Shown here piece after piece: positions 22,251 to 32,620 of a DNA stretch of 64,000 nt. This stretch comes from Cordilura impudica (lineage: Eukaryota; Arthropoda; Insecta; Diptera; Scathophagidae). The notes beneath the pieces are model-generated. The model had not been told where the DNA came from. It did no database searches and saw only the letters and a program-made list of their open reading frames with translations. The stretch lies in contig OY821519.1 in the NCBI GenBank assembly GCA_963682025.1, positions 136,257,094-136,321,093 of the forward strand, given 5' to 3'. Numbering within the stretch: position 1 is the first letter of the stretch; each line of letters starts with the position of its first letter. The position numbers were made by a program, and so were the translations under genes.

Positions 22251-22960
22251 CTTCAAATATTCATCCAAAAAAAATTGTGCAAATTTATATATAAATAACA
22301 TTCTCATCAAATTGCGTTTATTTATGTAACAATTTTTATGTTCGCAATTCTTAAATATCATTTGAGGTTTTATAAAATTAATTGAATTTAAATTAATATT
22401 TTCTGTAGTCCGATTCTGTAGATTTCAACGATCCGACAATCGCAAAATATATCGACAGCTATTGTTGTTTGCACTAAGGATTAAGTGATTCAATAAGTAC
22501 ATACATCTTATGAACAGTCGACAAATCTATTTTTCTATTTATTTAAATTGTAAACGAGTGGCATCTCTGTCAAAATAAGCGAAAAACAAAAAGAAGAATA
22601 AAAAAAAACAAATTACTTCGTTTTGTTTGTTAGATTTATCGTCATTTTTCAGACATATTGCAATTACTACTGTAATTAATATGCAATTTTTAATTTTGTT
22701 TGTTCGTGTTTGACAGGATGATTTTATGTTTATGTTTATTATCTTTATTTTTTTTTACTAATATTTCTGTTTATTTATTTGAAAATGAAATAATGAATTG
22801 AATATGCTATTTAATTTTTTTATTTATATAAAAAAGATTTTTTAATAAAAGCAAAATATTTTCACTACTTTATGATTTTTATTTATGTATGACGACATTT
22901 CAACCTAAAAATTTAAGTTTTTATCGATTGAATAAACAACACAAAAATGGTTGTCGTTTA
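22251..22960. other. AT-rich stretch without recognised gene
   Basis: No coding or repeat signal recognised. Confidence 0.4.
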
Positions 22961-23452
22961 AGGTGCTATTACATGATGTGTTTTTTACATATGTACTGTC
23001 AAATTTTCCCACAACAAAAGTTGTACACATCGTGTGATACATATGAAACATTGTTTATGTACAATACATGAGGAAAGTCACATGTACATTTTTCAATTAG
23101 AACAGGTTCTATTTTTGCATGACAAACATATGGAAATACAAAACTACTTGTGGCGAAAGAAAAACAGAGTAAATTTTAAAGATTAATATTGAAAGAAAAA
23201 TAAATTGTTTAGTACTATTTAACAATTAAAAAATATATAACCTTTTTTTTAACAATAAATTTTTTTAAATTCACAAATTAAATCAGCTGTTGTTTACATT
23301 TAGAGGTTATGTCATACGGAAATACATATGTACGTGTGATAGCAAAAATTATGAATCGTATGTAAAAGACAATTTTGACAGGCATGAGGAATTTCATATG
23401 GATAAAAAAAGTGACAGTACATATGTAAAAAACACTTCGTGTAATAGCACCT
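22961..23452. mobile_element. MITE F1, PIF/Harbinger-type, TTA duplication
   Basis: 492 bp flanked by TTA (22958-22960 and 23453-23455). Ends are inverted copies: AGGTGCTATTACATGATGTG on the left and CACTTCGTGTAATAGCACCT on the right; TTTTTTACATATGTACTGTCA follows inside in both. A near-identical copy, F2, lies at 45595-46064. No coding capacity. Confidence 0.87.
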
Positions 23453-23455
23453 TTA

Positions 23456-24529
23456 GATAACAACAACAGCTGACTTTAACAATAGCGAATGTCGTTTAAA
23501 AATTTTACTAATAACTTTGCTTTTCTTTTTTTAACGATTCGACCTATCGTTAAAAGAAGTTACTGAAAACTATTAATTTCTCCTGAATGCCAATATTTTT
23601 TTTAATGTAAACATTTTTTAAATGTAAACATATTTGGTGTTTTTTTTTTTTGGAATTTGATACAATTGATGTCTTCTAAATTTAAAATTATTATTTCCGA
23701 CGTTTTGATAAGCTTTTCTGAAATCCAATTAATATTTTATAATTTATAATTGGAAATTTTAATTCCAGTTTTTAGAATTGATATTTTCTAAAATTTGAAT
23801 GGAAAATTTAAAAAGTGCAATTTTGTATTTATGTGAATAATAATGCTTTAGTAATTATAAACAATTTTTAAAAATTAGATGTAATCGCAATCAGATATTG
23901 TGTAGGTAAAGCAGAATAATAATTCTATATAACTATGTAGAACTGTTTTGAAAACAAAAAACTCATTGATGAACTCGGTAACTCTATTTTGTAAAGACAA
24001 CAAAAAGTTAATATGCCAAACTTATGTTCATATTTGTAAAAGAATAATGAAAAAAACGTATGAAATAAAAGACCAGCCCGTGTATACTCTTAACATTGTT
24101 CTGTATGATATCTATTTGAAAATATTGACATTCATGTTAAAATAGAAATAACTATTGCAAAGCTAATTAGAACAAAAATTGTGGCGCCATCTACTGTGGC
24201 ATAGTCACGCTGAGCAAAATAAATGTATTTTCCCCACAACAAAATATTGCAGAATTTTATGTAAATAAAATAATATACCGATTTATTTCTAACATGCAGT
24301 TATTATGGATATACATATATAGAATATATGTAAATTATTTGTATTATTTAATATGTGTATGGATGTATATGTAAATATTACACACATAAAATACAACATC
24401 AAACGTTATTTTTGTGTTTTTCTCTTTAAATAAATTAATACATAAAAATTTTTTTTGCTAAATTTACATTGTTTTTTTTATTAGCAACTGGGTATTTTAG
24501 CATTATTTGCTTTAGATGTTGGTGAATTT
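23456..24529. other. AT-rich stretch; one possible CTCF-type site
   Basis: No gene recognised. GTGGCGCCATCTACTGTGGC at 24181-24200 stands out against the AT-rich background (see separate entry). Confidence 0.4.
24181..24200 (-). promoter_or_regulatory. Candidate CTCF insulator-protein binding site
   Basis: On the minus strand this reads CAGTAGATGGCGC within a 20-bp near-palindromic GC-rich patch. That fits the CTCF core consensus CASYAGRKGGCRS at every position, and the AGATGGCGC part preferred by fly CTCF. It lies about 1.5 kb upstream of the exons at 25.7 kb. One site in a TE-rich region may be chance. Confidence 0.35.
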
Positions 24530-25322
24530 TTACTCCCTCTATATTAACTCGTAGTGTCTGCTTGTCGAAAAAATTTTGGATCGATTTTAACCCCTTTCCC
24601 GTGATTCAATCGATCTGAAACTTTGCAGGCATGTTCGTGGCAGAAATGATCTAGTATATTTTTTTAGTGATGCCAAAACAATGGAAACTTTTAAATTTTT
24701 CTACCAGAGTTGATAAAAAATGTACAAAGGGTTAGTTTTTATTATATTATTACCACAAGGACCACAAAAACAACAAGTCCAGCTATGACAATAATACAGC
24801 ATTTAGAATAACAACAAGAACAATATAGAAACATCATATTTTTCATTTTTTTTTAATTTTTCAGAGATTTCCGTGGACCTGTTCCACCGATTTTAATGAT
24901 TTTTGAAATAGGAATCTTCCCATTAATATGTTGAATCATTCTCACTAAAAATGATCACCTTATCTATCTTATTGAGGGCGTGTTCGTGACAAGAACAACA
25001 TAGAAAATTATATTTTTCAAGACTTTTTTTTAGTTCTTCATTCAAATCTCGGGCCCTAATCGACCGATTTGGACGATTTTAAATAGCAAACTTCTCAGGA
25101 TGTTAATGAATCATTTTTTATGTCAACAAGCACCCTAGCTGCCCGATTGATGCCGTCATCGTGATTTCCACAGACGGACAGACGGACATCGCTATATCAA
25201 CTCCGGTTGTTATAAGGATCACAAATATATATATTTTATGGGGTCCAAATTTTTTTTCTAATTATTACAAACGGAATGACAAACTTATATATACCCTCTG
25301 CACACTGGAGTGGAGGGTATAA
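24530..25322 (-). mobile_element. HINE/mini-me family B, longer copy B3
   Basis: Minus orientation; its 5' end is at 25322 (TGGAGTGGAGGGTATAAT on the plus strand), followed leftward by the TA-rich core and GACGGACAGACGGACATCG. It shares a longer interior with B2. Further left, loosely repeated segments occur (ATCGACCGATTTGGACGATT, CCACCGATTTTAATGATTTT, GTGATTCAATCGATCTGAAA), suggesting worn internal tandem units. A 3' hairpin end was not found, so the left limit is approximate. Confidence 0.65.
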
Positions 25323-25734
25323 TAAACACAAAATAAACACGCATTGTATGTCTTTGGTTTTTTGTCAATATAAATTGTTTTACTTATCACTAAATGTGTC
25401 TAAGGTATAGCAAATCTTTAATATAATCTCTATTTTACACTCAAAGAATGAAATAAACTTTAAAAAAAAAATCTAAATCAACAAAAAATAATTATGTTAA
25501 CCAGCATAATTGACACTAATTTTAAATTAAAAACTACTGAAGTATGTATAGATTAAGCATTACCAAAATGTATTATTATTTAGTTTTCCATTGTAATTAC
25601 CGTTAAAACTGTAAATTAACTACAGCAAATTGTGCGATTGTAATTAAATTGTTAAAACATATCACATACAAATGTTAACAATTTTTATTTTTTAAATATT
25701 GTTTTAATGTTTTTTTTATTACTCTTACTTTTAG

Positions 25735-26470
25735 AACTCAGAAACGGGTGAGGTAACCTATATACAATCTGATGTGGCTAAAATATGTCAGCCCAGTTAT
25801 GATGCCGAAACGGGTGAGCCTATTATGGGTAGAGTTAAGGTGCGTTATTTGAAACAAAAAAATTTTCAAATTCCCAAAAAACTTTTGCGTGGTTCACCTT
25901 GTGAAGAATTTGAAAAGGAAATGTTGGGTAAAAATGAGGAAATCTATCAACAACCATGGTGTAAAATAAGCAAAGAATCGGAAATGGAAGCCCAGATGAA
26001 AGCATTAAAACCAAAATCACCCACAAAAAGACATCAATACGAACGGGATGATTATATAAATATGGAGGGTGTATCAAATGTATGTTTAAATGATAGTTAT
26101 TTACCAAAAGGAATTGTTCAGTTTATTGTTTTATTTTAAATTTTTATTTTAGGAAATAATTTTGGGTTATAACAAATACAATTATCGGATTTTTTTATTG
26201 CCCACTCTTTTCTTTTTCAACATTTATGCTGCAGTTTTCATTATGATTTTGGAAAGTTTCTTTCATTTTTGGGCACATTTAAAGAATGGTTTGAATATGG
26301 ATAAAAATTTTTATTATCGTAGTCCTTTGCATGTCATAACTTCACAGTTTTGTGCTAAATGTCGTTCGGAATCGGAAGTTGATGCCAGTATATTCCGAGC
26401 CTTAAATAAACAAATGAGAAATGCTCGAAAATCTCAGACAATGAAGGATGTTACCAAAGCAATTGGTTGA
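25735..26470 (+). CDS. Last two exons of an unrecognised gene with one membrane segment
   Basis: Exon 25735-26079 follows an AG acceptor (TTACTTTTAG) and ends at AAT|GTATGT; exon 26153-26470 follows ATTTTTATTTTAG and ends at TGA. The 73-bp intron is phase 0. The visible 220 residues start NSETGEVTYIQSD and include YDAETGEPIMGRVKVRYLKQ, a charged middle (KPKSPTKRHQYERDD), then a hydrophobic segment (about residues 125-155 of the visible part: FLLPTLFFFNIYAAVFIMIL), and a polar tail with CAKCRSESEVDASIFRALNK. The upstream frame closes at the acceptor, so earlier exons must exist; none was found within the window. Consistent codon use and exact splice sites support a real gene; the function is unknown to me. 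Confidence 0.7.
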
Positions 26471-26782
26471 TATTTGAGCAATAATTAATTTAATTTTCTT
26501 GAAATATCCCTTTAAATAAATAATATAATTGGAGATGATTCTATTTTTAATAAAGCATATGTATTGAAAATTATTATCAAAAGGAAAATTAACCAAACTG
26601 TTTATCAAAAAAAAGAAGTGCGTGGTATTTTTCTCGAAACTTTTATTATAAAGCAAAGAATAAAACAGTATTGTATATAATAATACTCTAAATATAAGTG
26701 AGTTGGCAGATTATATTTAAATCCATTTTTTATTTCCAACATACTCACTGAAGAATTAGATTTCAATTGAATCCAATATCCT
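26471..26782. other. Probable 3' untranslated region and spacer
   Basis: Follows the stop codon at 26470. Possible polyadenylation signals TTTAAATAAATAAT (26511-26524) and AATAAA (26549-26554). No other feature. Confidence 0.45.
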
Positions 26783-26976
26783 TTACAAACCCAGAAAATT
26801 TTGCATTTCATAAGGCAAAATATCCTCAATCATTTTTTCTGTTCCTAGCGTATCCGAAATGACTTTTCCATTTAATTTTGGCATACATCTATCTATATAG
26901 TTAGTCCTAGGGTGATATGATTCATTCATGGCTAGTTGGACTGCAACATGGTTGACACAAAAAATTTTGATTGCTG
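26783..26976 (-). pseudogene. Ty1/copia retrotransposon, end of RNase H (fragment)
   Basis: The minus strand reads VAVQLAMNESYHPRTNYIDR, then LNGKVISDTLGTEKMIEDIL and ends NFLGL at 26783. It matches the conserved copia RNase H tail 'A--LA-N---H-RTKHID---H-------G---L-Y--T--MIAD-LTK'. Residues before and after are missing; only about 190 bp survive, and I saw no LTR. Confidence 0.6.
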
Positions 26977-26984
26977 TTAGTAGT

Positions 26985-27394
26985 GTTGTAGATGACAGTG
27001 ATGCAGATCCCACATGGGAAATTCCTGAGACAACTCAAGTGGATGGTCAACGTGAACAAGCTGAAGAAACTCTGGTAGATCAAGAAAGAAAGTGAGAAAA
27101 GAAAATTCCTGGATAAGATATAAACGTCACGTAAAACGGAACTCTGGTAAGGAATATTTAGATAGAAAAGGGAAACTTCACCAGAAGAAACGCTTTGAAT
27201 CATACAACCATACATGCAGATTCAAGTGCAATGAGAGTATATCTGAGAAAATTCGAAATGAAATTTTTAGAGACTATTGGGGCCTTGAAGATCAAAACTT
27301 GCAATCTCACTCTTTCAGTTCCATTTAAAATGAAAACGCAAAGTTTAAAGAAAACAATGTAAGTGCTTCTTATGGCCTAGTAGGATTTAGAGCC
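26985..27394 (+). pseudogene. DDE-type transposase-like gene K, 5' part (split by gypsy)
   Basis: Plus-strand fragments: DDSDADPTWEIPETT, then, after frameshifts, a basic region (WIRYKRHVKRNSGKEYLDRK) and CRFKCNESISEKIRNEIFRD followed by YWGLEDQNLQ. This is the start of a protein type common in arthropod genomes, with an acidic N-terminus, a 'GKEY---KGK' block, a C-x-C-cluster and 'R--IF--YW'. The gypsy element interrupts it at GAGCC (27390-27394). Distinct from, but reminiscent of, the transposase at 2.7-4.0 kb. Confidence 0.55.
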
Positions 27395-27547
27395 TTTTAT
27401 ATCCTAATCGTTGTATTGCCGATATTGAATAAAAGATAAAAGTATACTAGATTCAATAAATGCAAGAAGAAGATAAAATTAATATATATGATTGCCATGA
27501 AAAACTATCATTTTAAATGTTGTCTATTTCATGTTTCAGATATAACA
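27395..27547 (-). repeat. gypsy 3' LTR (153 bp)
   Basis: Shares its ends and most of its sequence with the LTR at 30793-30993 but lacks a roughly 50-bp A/T-rich segment. On the minus strand it is preceded by a purine-rich tract (AAGGGGGAAGAA, 27548-27560) in the polypurine-tract position. Confidence 0.8.
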
Positions 27548-27560
27548 TTCTTCCCCCTTA

Positions 27561-28055
27561 CGGGGAGAATATGACCCTGGGTCTCCGAACTCTTGATGAA
27601 CGCCGCAAATTATATTCTTGCTCCGACACCAGTTGGTGTTGATGATGATGGTTCAGTGTATCCTTCAAATGATGCAGAAGACGTCGGAGTTAAAATATAT
27701 GCACCTCTATTGGTTGACGCTGATGGTGTTGTAAAGTAATTGCTTTCTTCTTCTTCCCCGCCTTCTATTTCGCTGTTATTTTTCAAATTCCGAGGTGTAA
27801 TGCACTCTTCATGCCACTGCTCGTTATCACTCGAAGGTTCTGGTTGCCGAAGGGAATTGTTGGCAGAAAACGTTTCAGTATAATTCTTGTCTTCTGGAAT
27901 ATTTTAAGGACTACCAATTGCAGGTGTCTCGTCTTGTGAACCCTTAACGTTCTGATTTATGCCTCGAATTTGATCAATGCGCCTTTTATAGTCCTTCCAT
28001 GGAACAGTATTTCATAATGAATATCACCTAGGCATCTATTTACTTTCCCTTTCAG
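27561..28055. other. gypsy 3' non-coding region between integrase and 3' LTR
   Basis: About 0.5 kb inside the element; fragments read in reverse may be a worn continuation of integrase, but no motif is clear. Confidence 0.4.
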
Positions 28056-28870
28056 CTATTTGCTTGTACGTGGATTTCCCGACAGGAAATAAACGGTTTG
28101 TCCATTCATAAGCTGCCGATAGTTACCATTGGTTTTCAAATATTGTCTTGACGTTACTCTAGATTTAGTCTCCTCCGATCGTACCAGATCAAGACGTGTA
28201 CGAATCTGTCGGCCAAATAACAGTTGTGCAGGTGACTGACCGGTTGTATAATGCGGTGCATTTCTGTATTGTCTCGAAAACTCGTTCAGATTTTCCTTCA
28301 AAGTGTCTTTGATGGTGCACATTGCCTTCAACGCATTCTTCACCGTCTGAACATTACGCTCCGCTTGTCCATTAGTAGAGGGATGATATGGAGCAGTGTA
28401 TTTATGGTATTTCACACCTACCTTTGTCAAAAAATTGTTGAACTCAACTGAACTAAAATTTGTCCCATTATCCGAAACAATCATCAATGGTACGCCATAA
28501 GTTGCAAATACTTCATCCAGTAATGTAATAGTCGCTGCCGCCGTAATGGACTTAGTAACCTTCACTTCCAACCATTTCGAAAAGGCATCCGTAATAATCA
28601 GTAGCATCATACCTTCAAAAGGACCCGCGTAATCGATATGGACACGTTCCCATGGTGTTTTTGGGTATTACCAGTGGTGGTCCTTGAACTTAATTGGAAT
28701 ATTAGCATATTTTGCAGGCAGTTCACATTCTTTCACAGTGTTCTCAATGTCCTTGTCGATTCCTGGCCAATATACAAAAGAACGGGCAATACCTTTCATC
28801 TTCACTACTCCCAAATGAGAGTAATAAAGTCGAAGTCGAAATTTGAAAGGAAATCCGAATAATTAGCCAT
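28056..28870 (-). pseudogene. gypsy integrase
   Basis: Upstream, in a broken frame (28620-28870), is a remnant of the HHCC zinc domain (SFVYWPGIDKDIENTVKEC). The core is open from 28610: IITDAFSKWLEV (first D), IVSDNGTNFSSVEF (second D) and STNGQAERNVQTVK (E), i.e. an intact D-D-E signature. It is followed by SPAQLLFGRQIRTRLD, the usual gypsy sequence after the core, and ends at 28056. Confidence 0.82.
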
Positions 28871-28873
28871 GCG

Positions 28874-29335
28874 TCATATGCATAACACAGGTAGTGACTT
28901 GCCCTGTTGCAATATTTGATCCAGCGGCTTGTGGTCAGTGATTAAAGTCCAGTGCCGTGCATAGAGGTAGATGAAAAATTTTTGTACCGCCCAGACTATG
29001 GCCAACGCCTCCTTATCAATCTGGGAGTAACGTTGTTCCGTTGCGCTCATGGTTCGGCTAGCATGGGCGATTGGCCGTTCTAGGTTATCCTGCATGCGAT
29101 GGGACAGTACAGCGCCCAGCCCTGTCTTGCTTGCGTCGGTTGCAAGGATCAGAGGTAAGGAAGGGTCATAAGGCGTTAAAACCTGAGGCAATATTAGGAT
29201 TTGTTTGATTTTCTCATAGGCCATGTCTGCTTCCTTCGTCCAGTAAAATTGGCCATTTTTCACTATATCCCGTAACGGTCTCTCTAGTGTAGATAAATTT
29301 GGAATATAGGTGGAGTAATGCGATGCTTTACCCAA
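28874..29335 (-). pseudogene. gypsy RT connection and RNase H
   Basis: Reads IVKNGQFYWTKEADMAYEKI, then LILATDASKTGLGAVLSH (first RNase H Asp), RYSQIDKEALAIVWAVQKF (catalytic Glu) and WTLITDHKPLDQIL (next Asp), and stops early. The motif order is typical of Ty3/gypsy. Confidence 0.8.
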
Positions 29336-29473
29336 AAATAATTGCAGATGTTCTATAGTAACCGGTTTAGCTGAATGTAATATTGCCTCGATATGTTTGC
29401 TAGATTTATGAATACCCTGGGCGTCAATCTAGTGGCCTAAAAATTCAATGGATGATGCAACAAAAACACATTT

Positions 29474-30175
29474 TCATCTATTCAACTTAAATCCCATATT
29501 CCCAAGGTTTTTTAGTGTTACTTCTAAAGTTCTGAAAAGTTCATCTAAATTTCTGGCATAAATAAGAATATCATCGAAAAAGTTAAGGATGTTAGGTATA
29601 TCTTGTATTGCCATCTCCATGTCCAAGTGTGCAAGCACTGTAGCTCCCTTCATTTTATTAAAAATATCTTCCGCCCTCGGAATGGGATGCTCATCTATTA
29701 CCATTTGTGGGTTGATGGTTGACTTATAATTGCCAGTAATACGTATACCACCACTCTTTTTTGTCACTACGTGCGTTTTAGAAGCCCATTCCGAGTACTC
29801 CACTCTTTTGTAAAAACCAGCTGCAATTTTTGCATCAATTTCTTTCGCGTATGTATCCCTCAATGCAAACGGAATTTCCCTGGCCCTCGCAAAAAATCGG
29901 CCTGGCATCTGATTTAAGGTGAACCTTTGTAATTGTTGTTGTTGTGCGTTTGAAAGGTTCGGCATTTGCACTGCAATTGTATTCACGTTCCCCTTAGTTG
30001 AAGAAAATAAATCTATACCAGAATCATTGGATGGAAAAGTCGGATTGAATAATTCAATGAAATTTATTTCTTTAACAAAATGAGCAATCCACTCGCGACC
30101 ACATAATGTATCAAATTCACCATCTACTACGTACAAGTTCAATCTACAGCTGGTTCCTCCAAACGAAACATTCAC
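29474..30175 (-). pseudogene. gypsy protease end and reverse transcriptase with internal deletion
   Basis: A single open frame runs from the protease tail (VVDGEFDTLCGREWI) into RT: AREIPFALRDTYAKEID, EYSEWASKTHVVTKKSGGIR, IDEHPIPRAEDIF, AHLDM. It then jumps straight to IPNILNFFDDILIYARNLDE, which carries the catalytic FFDD (YXDD box). The palm segment between the first catalytic Asp and FFDD is deleted, at about 29610-29625, while keeping frame. The enzyme could not fold normally. Confidence 0.8.
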
Positions 30176-30284
30176 TTATGTCCCGTATAACTTGAAAATT
30201 GGCGATCAGCTTTCCTCAGTATAAAATTTCCCTTCAGTGCCCTAAGCTTTTCCACACTAATAATACTACATGGTGCACCTGTGC

Positions 30285-30780
30285 CTAACTCCATTTTTTC
30301 ATCTCAATAATCTTTCGGTCTGTTGCACCACCTGTTTTTACCATTGACACCTGTTGGAATACTTGAACTGGTTCGCTACTGTCTTCATCCATGGAGTCAG
30401 ATATCTGTCTCGTATTCGATTTGCAAACTTTTCCGATATGCCCCATTTTGCCGCAAGAAAAACATTTTGAATGTTTAAATTTGCAATCTTTTCGTAAATG
30501 ACGACCACCACATCCATAGCAATATTTTTCCACTGCAGAGTTCACTTCCCGTTTTGCACCATTCTTCGTTTTGTCCGGTAGGAACCCTAACTTACATGTC
30601 GGTTCAGTAAGGGCATCATCACTTGTGTTCACAACCATCGTTGACCTTTGAGAAGCAATTTCATACGCCTCTGCGAATTTCTTAGGTTGCTTGGCAATGA
30701 CCTCATCACAAATAAGGCGTGATTCGAGTCCGAATATCATTTGTTCAATTAACATCCTATCCAGGAAAGTTCCATCCCAC
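30285..30780 (-). pseudogene. gypsy gag fragment with two zinc knuckles
   Basis: About 160 residues. Two CCHC knuckles: C79-C82-H86-C91 and C98-C101-H106-C111 (numbered from the Met at 30755), the nucleic-acid-binding part of nucleocapsid. It follows a capsid-like tail (FGLESRLICDEVIAKQPKKF). The N-terminal capsid is missing because the LTR abuts it. Confidence 0.8.
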
Positions 30781-30792
30781 TTCTTATACCAC

Positions 30793-30993
30793 TTTTATAT
30801 CCTAATCGTTGTATTGCCGATATTGAATAAAAGATTTAATTTATTAAAAAACGTGTTTTATTGTCTCTTTTATTTTTTCATAAAAAAGTATACTAGATTC
30901 AATAAATGCAAGAAGAAGATAAAATTAATATATATGGTTGCCATGAAAAACTATCATTTTAAGTGTTGTCAATTTCATGTTTCAGATATAACA
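30793..30993 (-). repeat. gypsy 5' LTR (201 bp)
   Basis: Begins TGTTATATCTG and ends CGATTAGGATATAAAA on the minus strand. The usual primer-binding site is absent: the next sequence is already gag coding (KWDGTFLDR). Confidence 0.8.
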
Positions 30994-31750
30994 GAGCCTG
31001 TAAAGAGTTTTTATGAAAACATCAGATGTATCAACAAAGAGGATGTGCAATATTGTTTAAACAAATAAGATTATCAGGAACAGATATTCATGAAAAAGTT
31101 AAAAGAGGCAAAAAGGTCCCTGGCAATAAAATTCCTGATGCATCGGTACAATTGGTAAAAGAACACATTAGGTCATTTCGCAACTATTGAAGTTATTATT
31201 CTAGAAGCTATGCCCCCAATAGAAAGTATGCAGCAGCCTAAATGTAACAAAGATGTACCCACTTGACAGAGAATTTTGTACAAAAGTAAACAGAACCAGT
31301 GCATAAGACCTATTACCGCCATATTTTTACCACATGTATGTTTTAACATCAGTATCCATAACACCAAACAGACACATGTGTTACTTGTGACAAGTTGAAA
31401 CAGACGCTGTTAAAAATGCGGCCAAGGAAAAAAAGAATTGCATTTGAAAAAAGCTGAGGCAGCAAAACTGGACAAAGATAAGGTTATAGAGTTTGCAAAT
31501 AACGATAGTTCTAATACCCATGTGGCAATTTGTTTCGACTTGCAAAAAATGTTACCAACTCCTGTAATGACATGCACTCCGTCAACTTTTGACACACAAC
31601 TTTTGTGTCCACAATTTATCAACGGGAGATGTTGAAATTTATTTACTCTTTGGCTCATAATGTGCATGTTATTCGAAATACTCATATTCAAGAATTAAAT
31701 CACAAATTTTTACTCTGGGCACTATTTTAAGGAGTATGATCAAAACTTTG
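30994..31750 (+). pseudogene. DDE-type transposase-like gene K, 3' continuation
   Basis: Resumes right after the gypsy target duplication: VKSFYENIRCINKEDVQYCL, then KRGKKVPGNKIPDASVQLVK with EHIRSF, SYYSRSYAPNRKYAAA, and finally HLKKAEAAKLDKDKVIEFAN plus THVAICFDLQKMLPTPVM. The order (RGK block, 'HI-SFP---SHY-R', then 'HL-KAE-A' and 'V-FDLQK-LP-P') matches the same arthropod transposase-like family as the 27.0-27.4 kb part, so the two pieces were one gene. Several frameshifts and stops; C-terminal end not found. Confidence 0.55.
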
Positions 31751-31903
31751 GAATTATAGAAATTACCAAAAAAAAAAAAAATTTTTTGTCAAATTTATGT
31801 GCCTCAAGATTGGGAGAATCTTGTGGCAAATTCAAGTACAAAATTTACTGATTTTTCAGAAATAGCTAGAAATGTTGTTTATATATTTTTCAAAGGAATT
31901 CAG

Positions 31904-32056
31904 TGGGGTTATTATGTAATTCGATTCGAAACGAAAATATTTTCGAAAGGAATTTCCTTTCGAAAATTGAAATGGAAGTAATAGTACGAAAGCGTTCTAC
32001 AAAGTACACGAATTCGTAAATTTTTTCATTCGAACCGAATTACATAATAACCCCCC
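31904..32056. mobile_element. Short foldback MITE (~153 bp)
   Basis: Ends are inverted repeats: GGGGTTATTATGTAATTCG at the left and CGAATTACATAATAACCCC at the right. A second inverted pair lies inside (TTTTCGAAAGGAA/TTCCTTTCGAAAA). CAG occurs on both flanks and could be a 3-bp duplication, but this is uncertain. Confidence 0.65.
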
Positions 32057-32129
32057 AGGTTTAAAAATATTGATTATTAATCATAGTAAAGAAAAAAAAA
32101 AGAAAAATACTAACAAGTTTATAAATACT

Positions 32130-32620
32130 TCGATTAAGGAGATACATAGACATCCTCTTCATCGATTGTAGCATGTTGTGATCTACGATTTCGTGGGTTG
32201 TTAACTGACGCTTCTAATAAAAACTTTTCTACTTCTACTTCGTTCGCTATAATTTTTGGACTCGATATCTCACTCCTTTTGCAAAAACTCTTCCACCAGC
32301 TGCATACACAGCACGATAACCAACGCATTTTAAAGATTTTGCATAATTCAATAAATTTAAAGTTTTTCTCTACTCAAAAAATCATTGACGTAAGCTCCTT
32401 TGGTGCAATCATTTTCTATCAAATTGGTTTCGTCGACACAATCATATCTTTGGATTTCTTCGAATTTATCTTCACAACAACCATTTGCTTATCATCTTCC
32501 TTTTTCCCATTACTTAGTTTAATAAAATAAGCGTAATTGATACATCCGGGCTGTATTACAACACCGACATCGCTTGCAAGATTTAGAATAGCATCCACAG
32601 CCGATACTCCGGTTTTTGCT
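32130..32620 (-). pseudogene. Unassigned retroelement-like coding fragment
   Basis: Minus-strand pieces in two frames read LASDVGVVIQPGCINYAYFI, KKSKDMIVSTK and LNYAKSLKCVGYRAVYAAGG followed by RVFAKGVRYRVQKL. The last part recalls the C-terminal half of the FP-like proteins that accompany some fly retroelements ('A--L----Y-YVW---G-I--R'). Frames are broken. The assignment is tentative. Confidence 0.3.

Larger units (their letters stand above)
27395..30993 (-). mobile_element. Defective Ty3/gypsy LTR retrotransposon
   Basis: Minus-strand element flanked by the 5-bp duplication GAGCC (27390-27394 and 30994-30998). LTRs begin TGTTATATCTGAAACATG on the minus strand. Gene order in that direction is gag, protease, reverse transcriptase, RNase H, integrase, as in Ty3/gypsy. 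Defects: the 5' LTR joins directly to the middle of gag, so the primer-binding site and gag start are missing; RT has an internal deletion; frames are broken. The two LTRs differ in length. Not capable of autonomous movement. Confidence 0.85.

Noticed and set aside
26835..27215. Minus-strand frames overlapping gene K (e.g. 26922-27215)
   Set aside because: Shadow of the plus-strand transposase-like pieces; only the 26783-26976 copia part has a recognisable motif.
28251..28862. Plus-strand frames at 28.25-28.86 kb
   Set aside because: Antisense shadows of the gypsy integrase on the minus strand.
31410..31691. Minus-strand frame opposite the gene K 3' part
   Set aside because: Antisense shadow of HLKKAEAAKLDKD..., which matches the transposase-like family on the plus strand.
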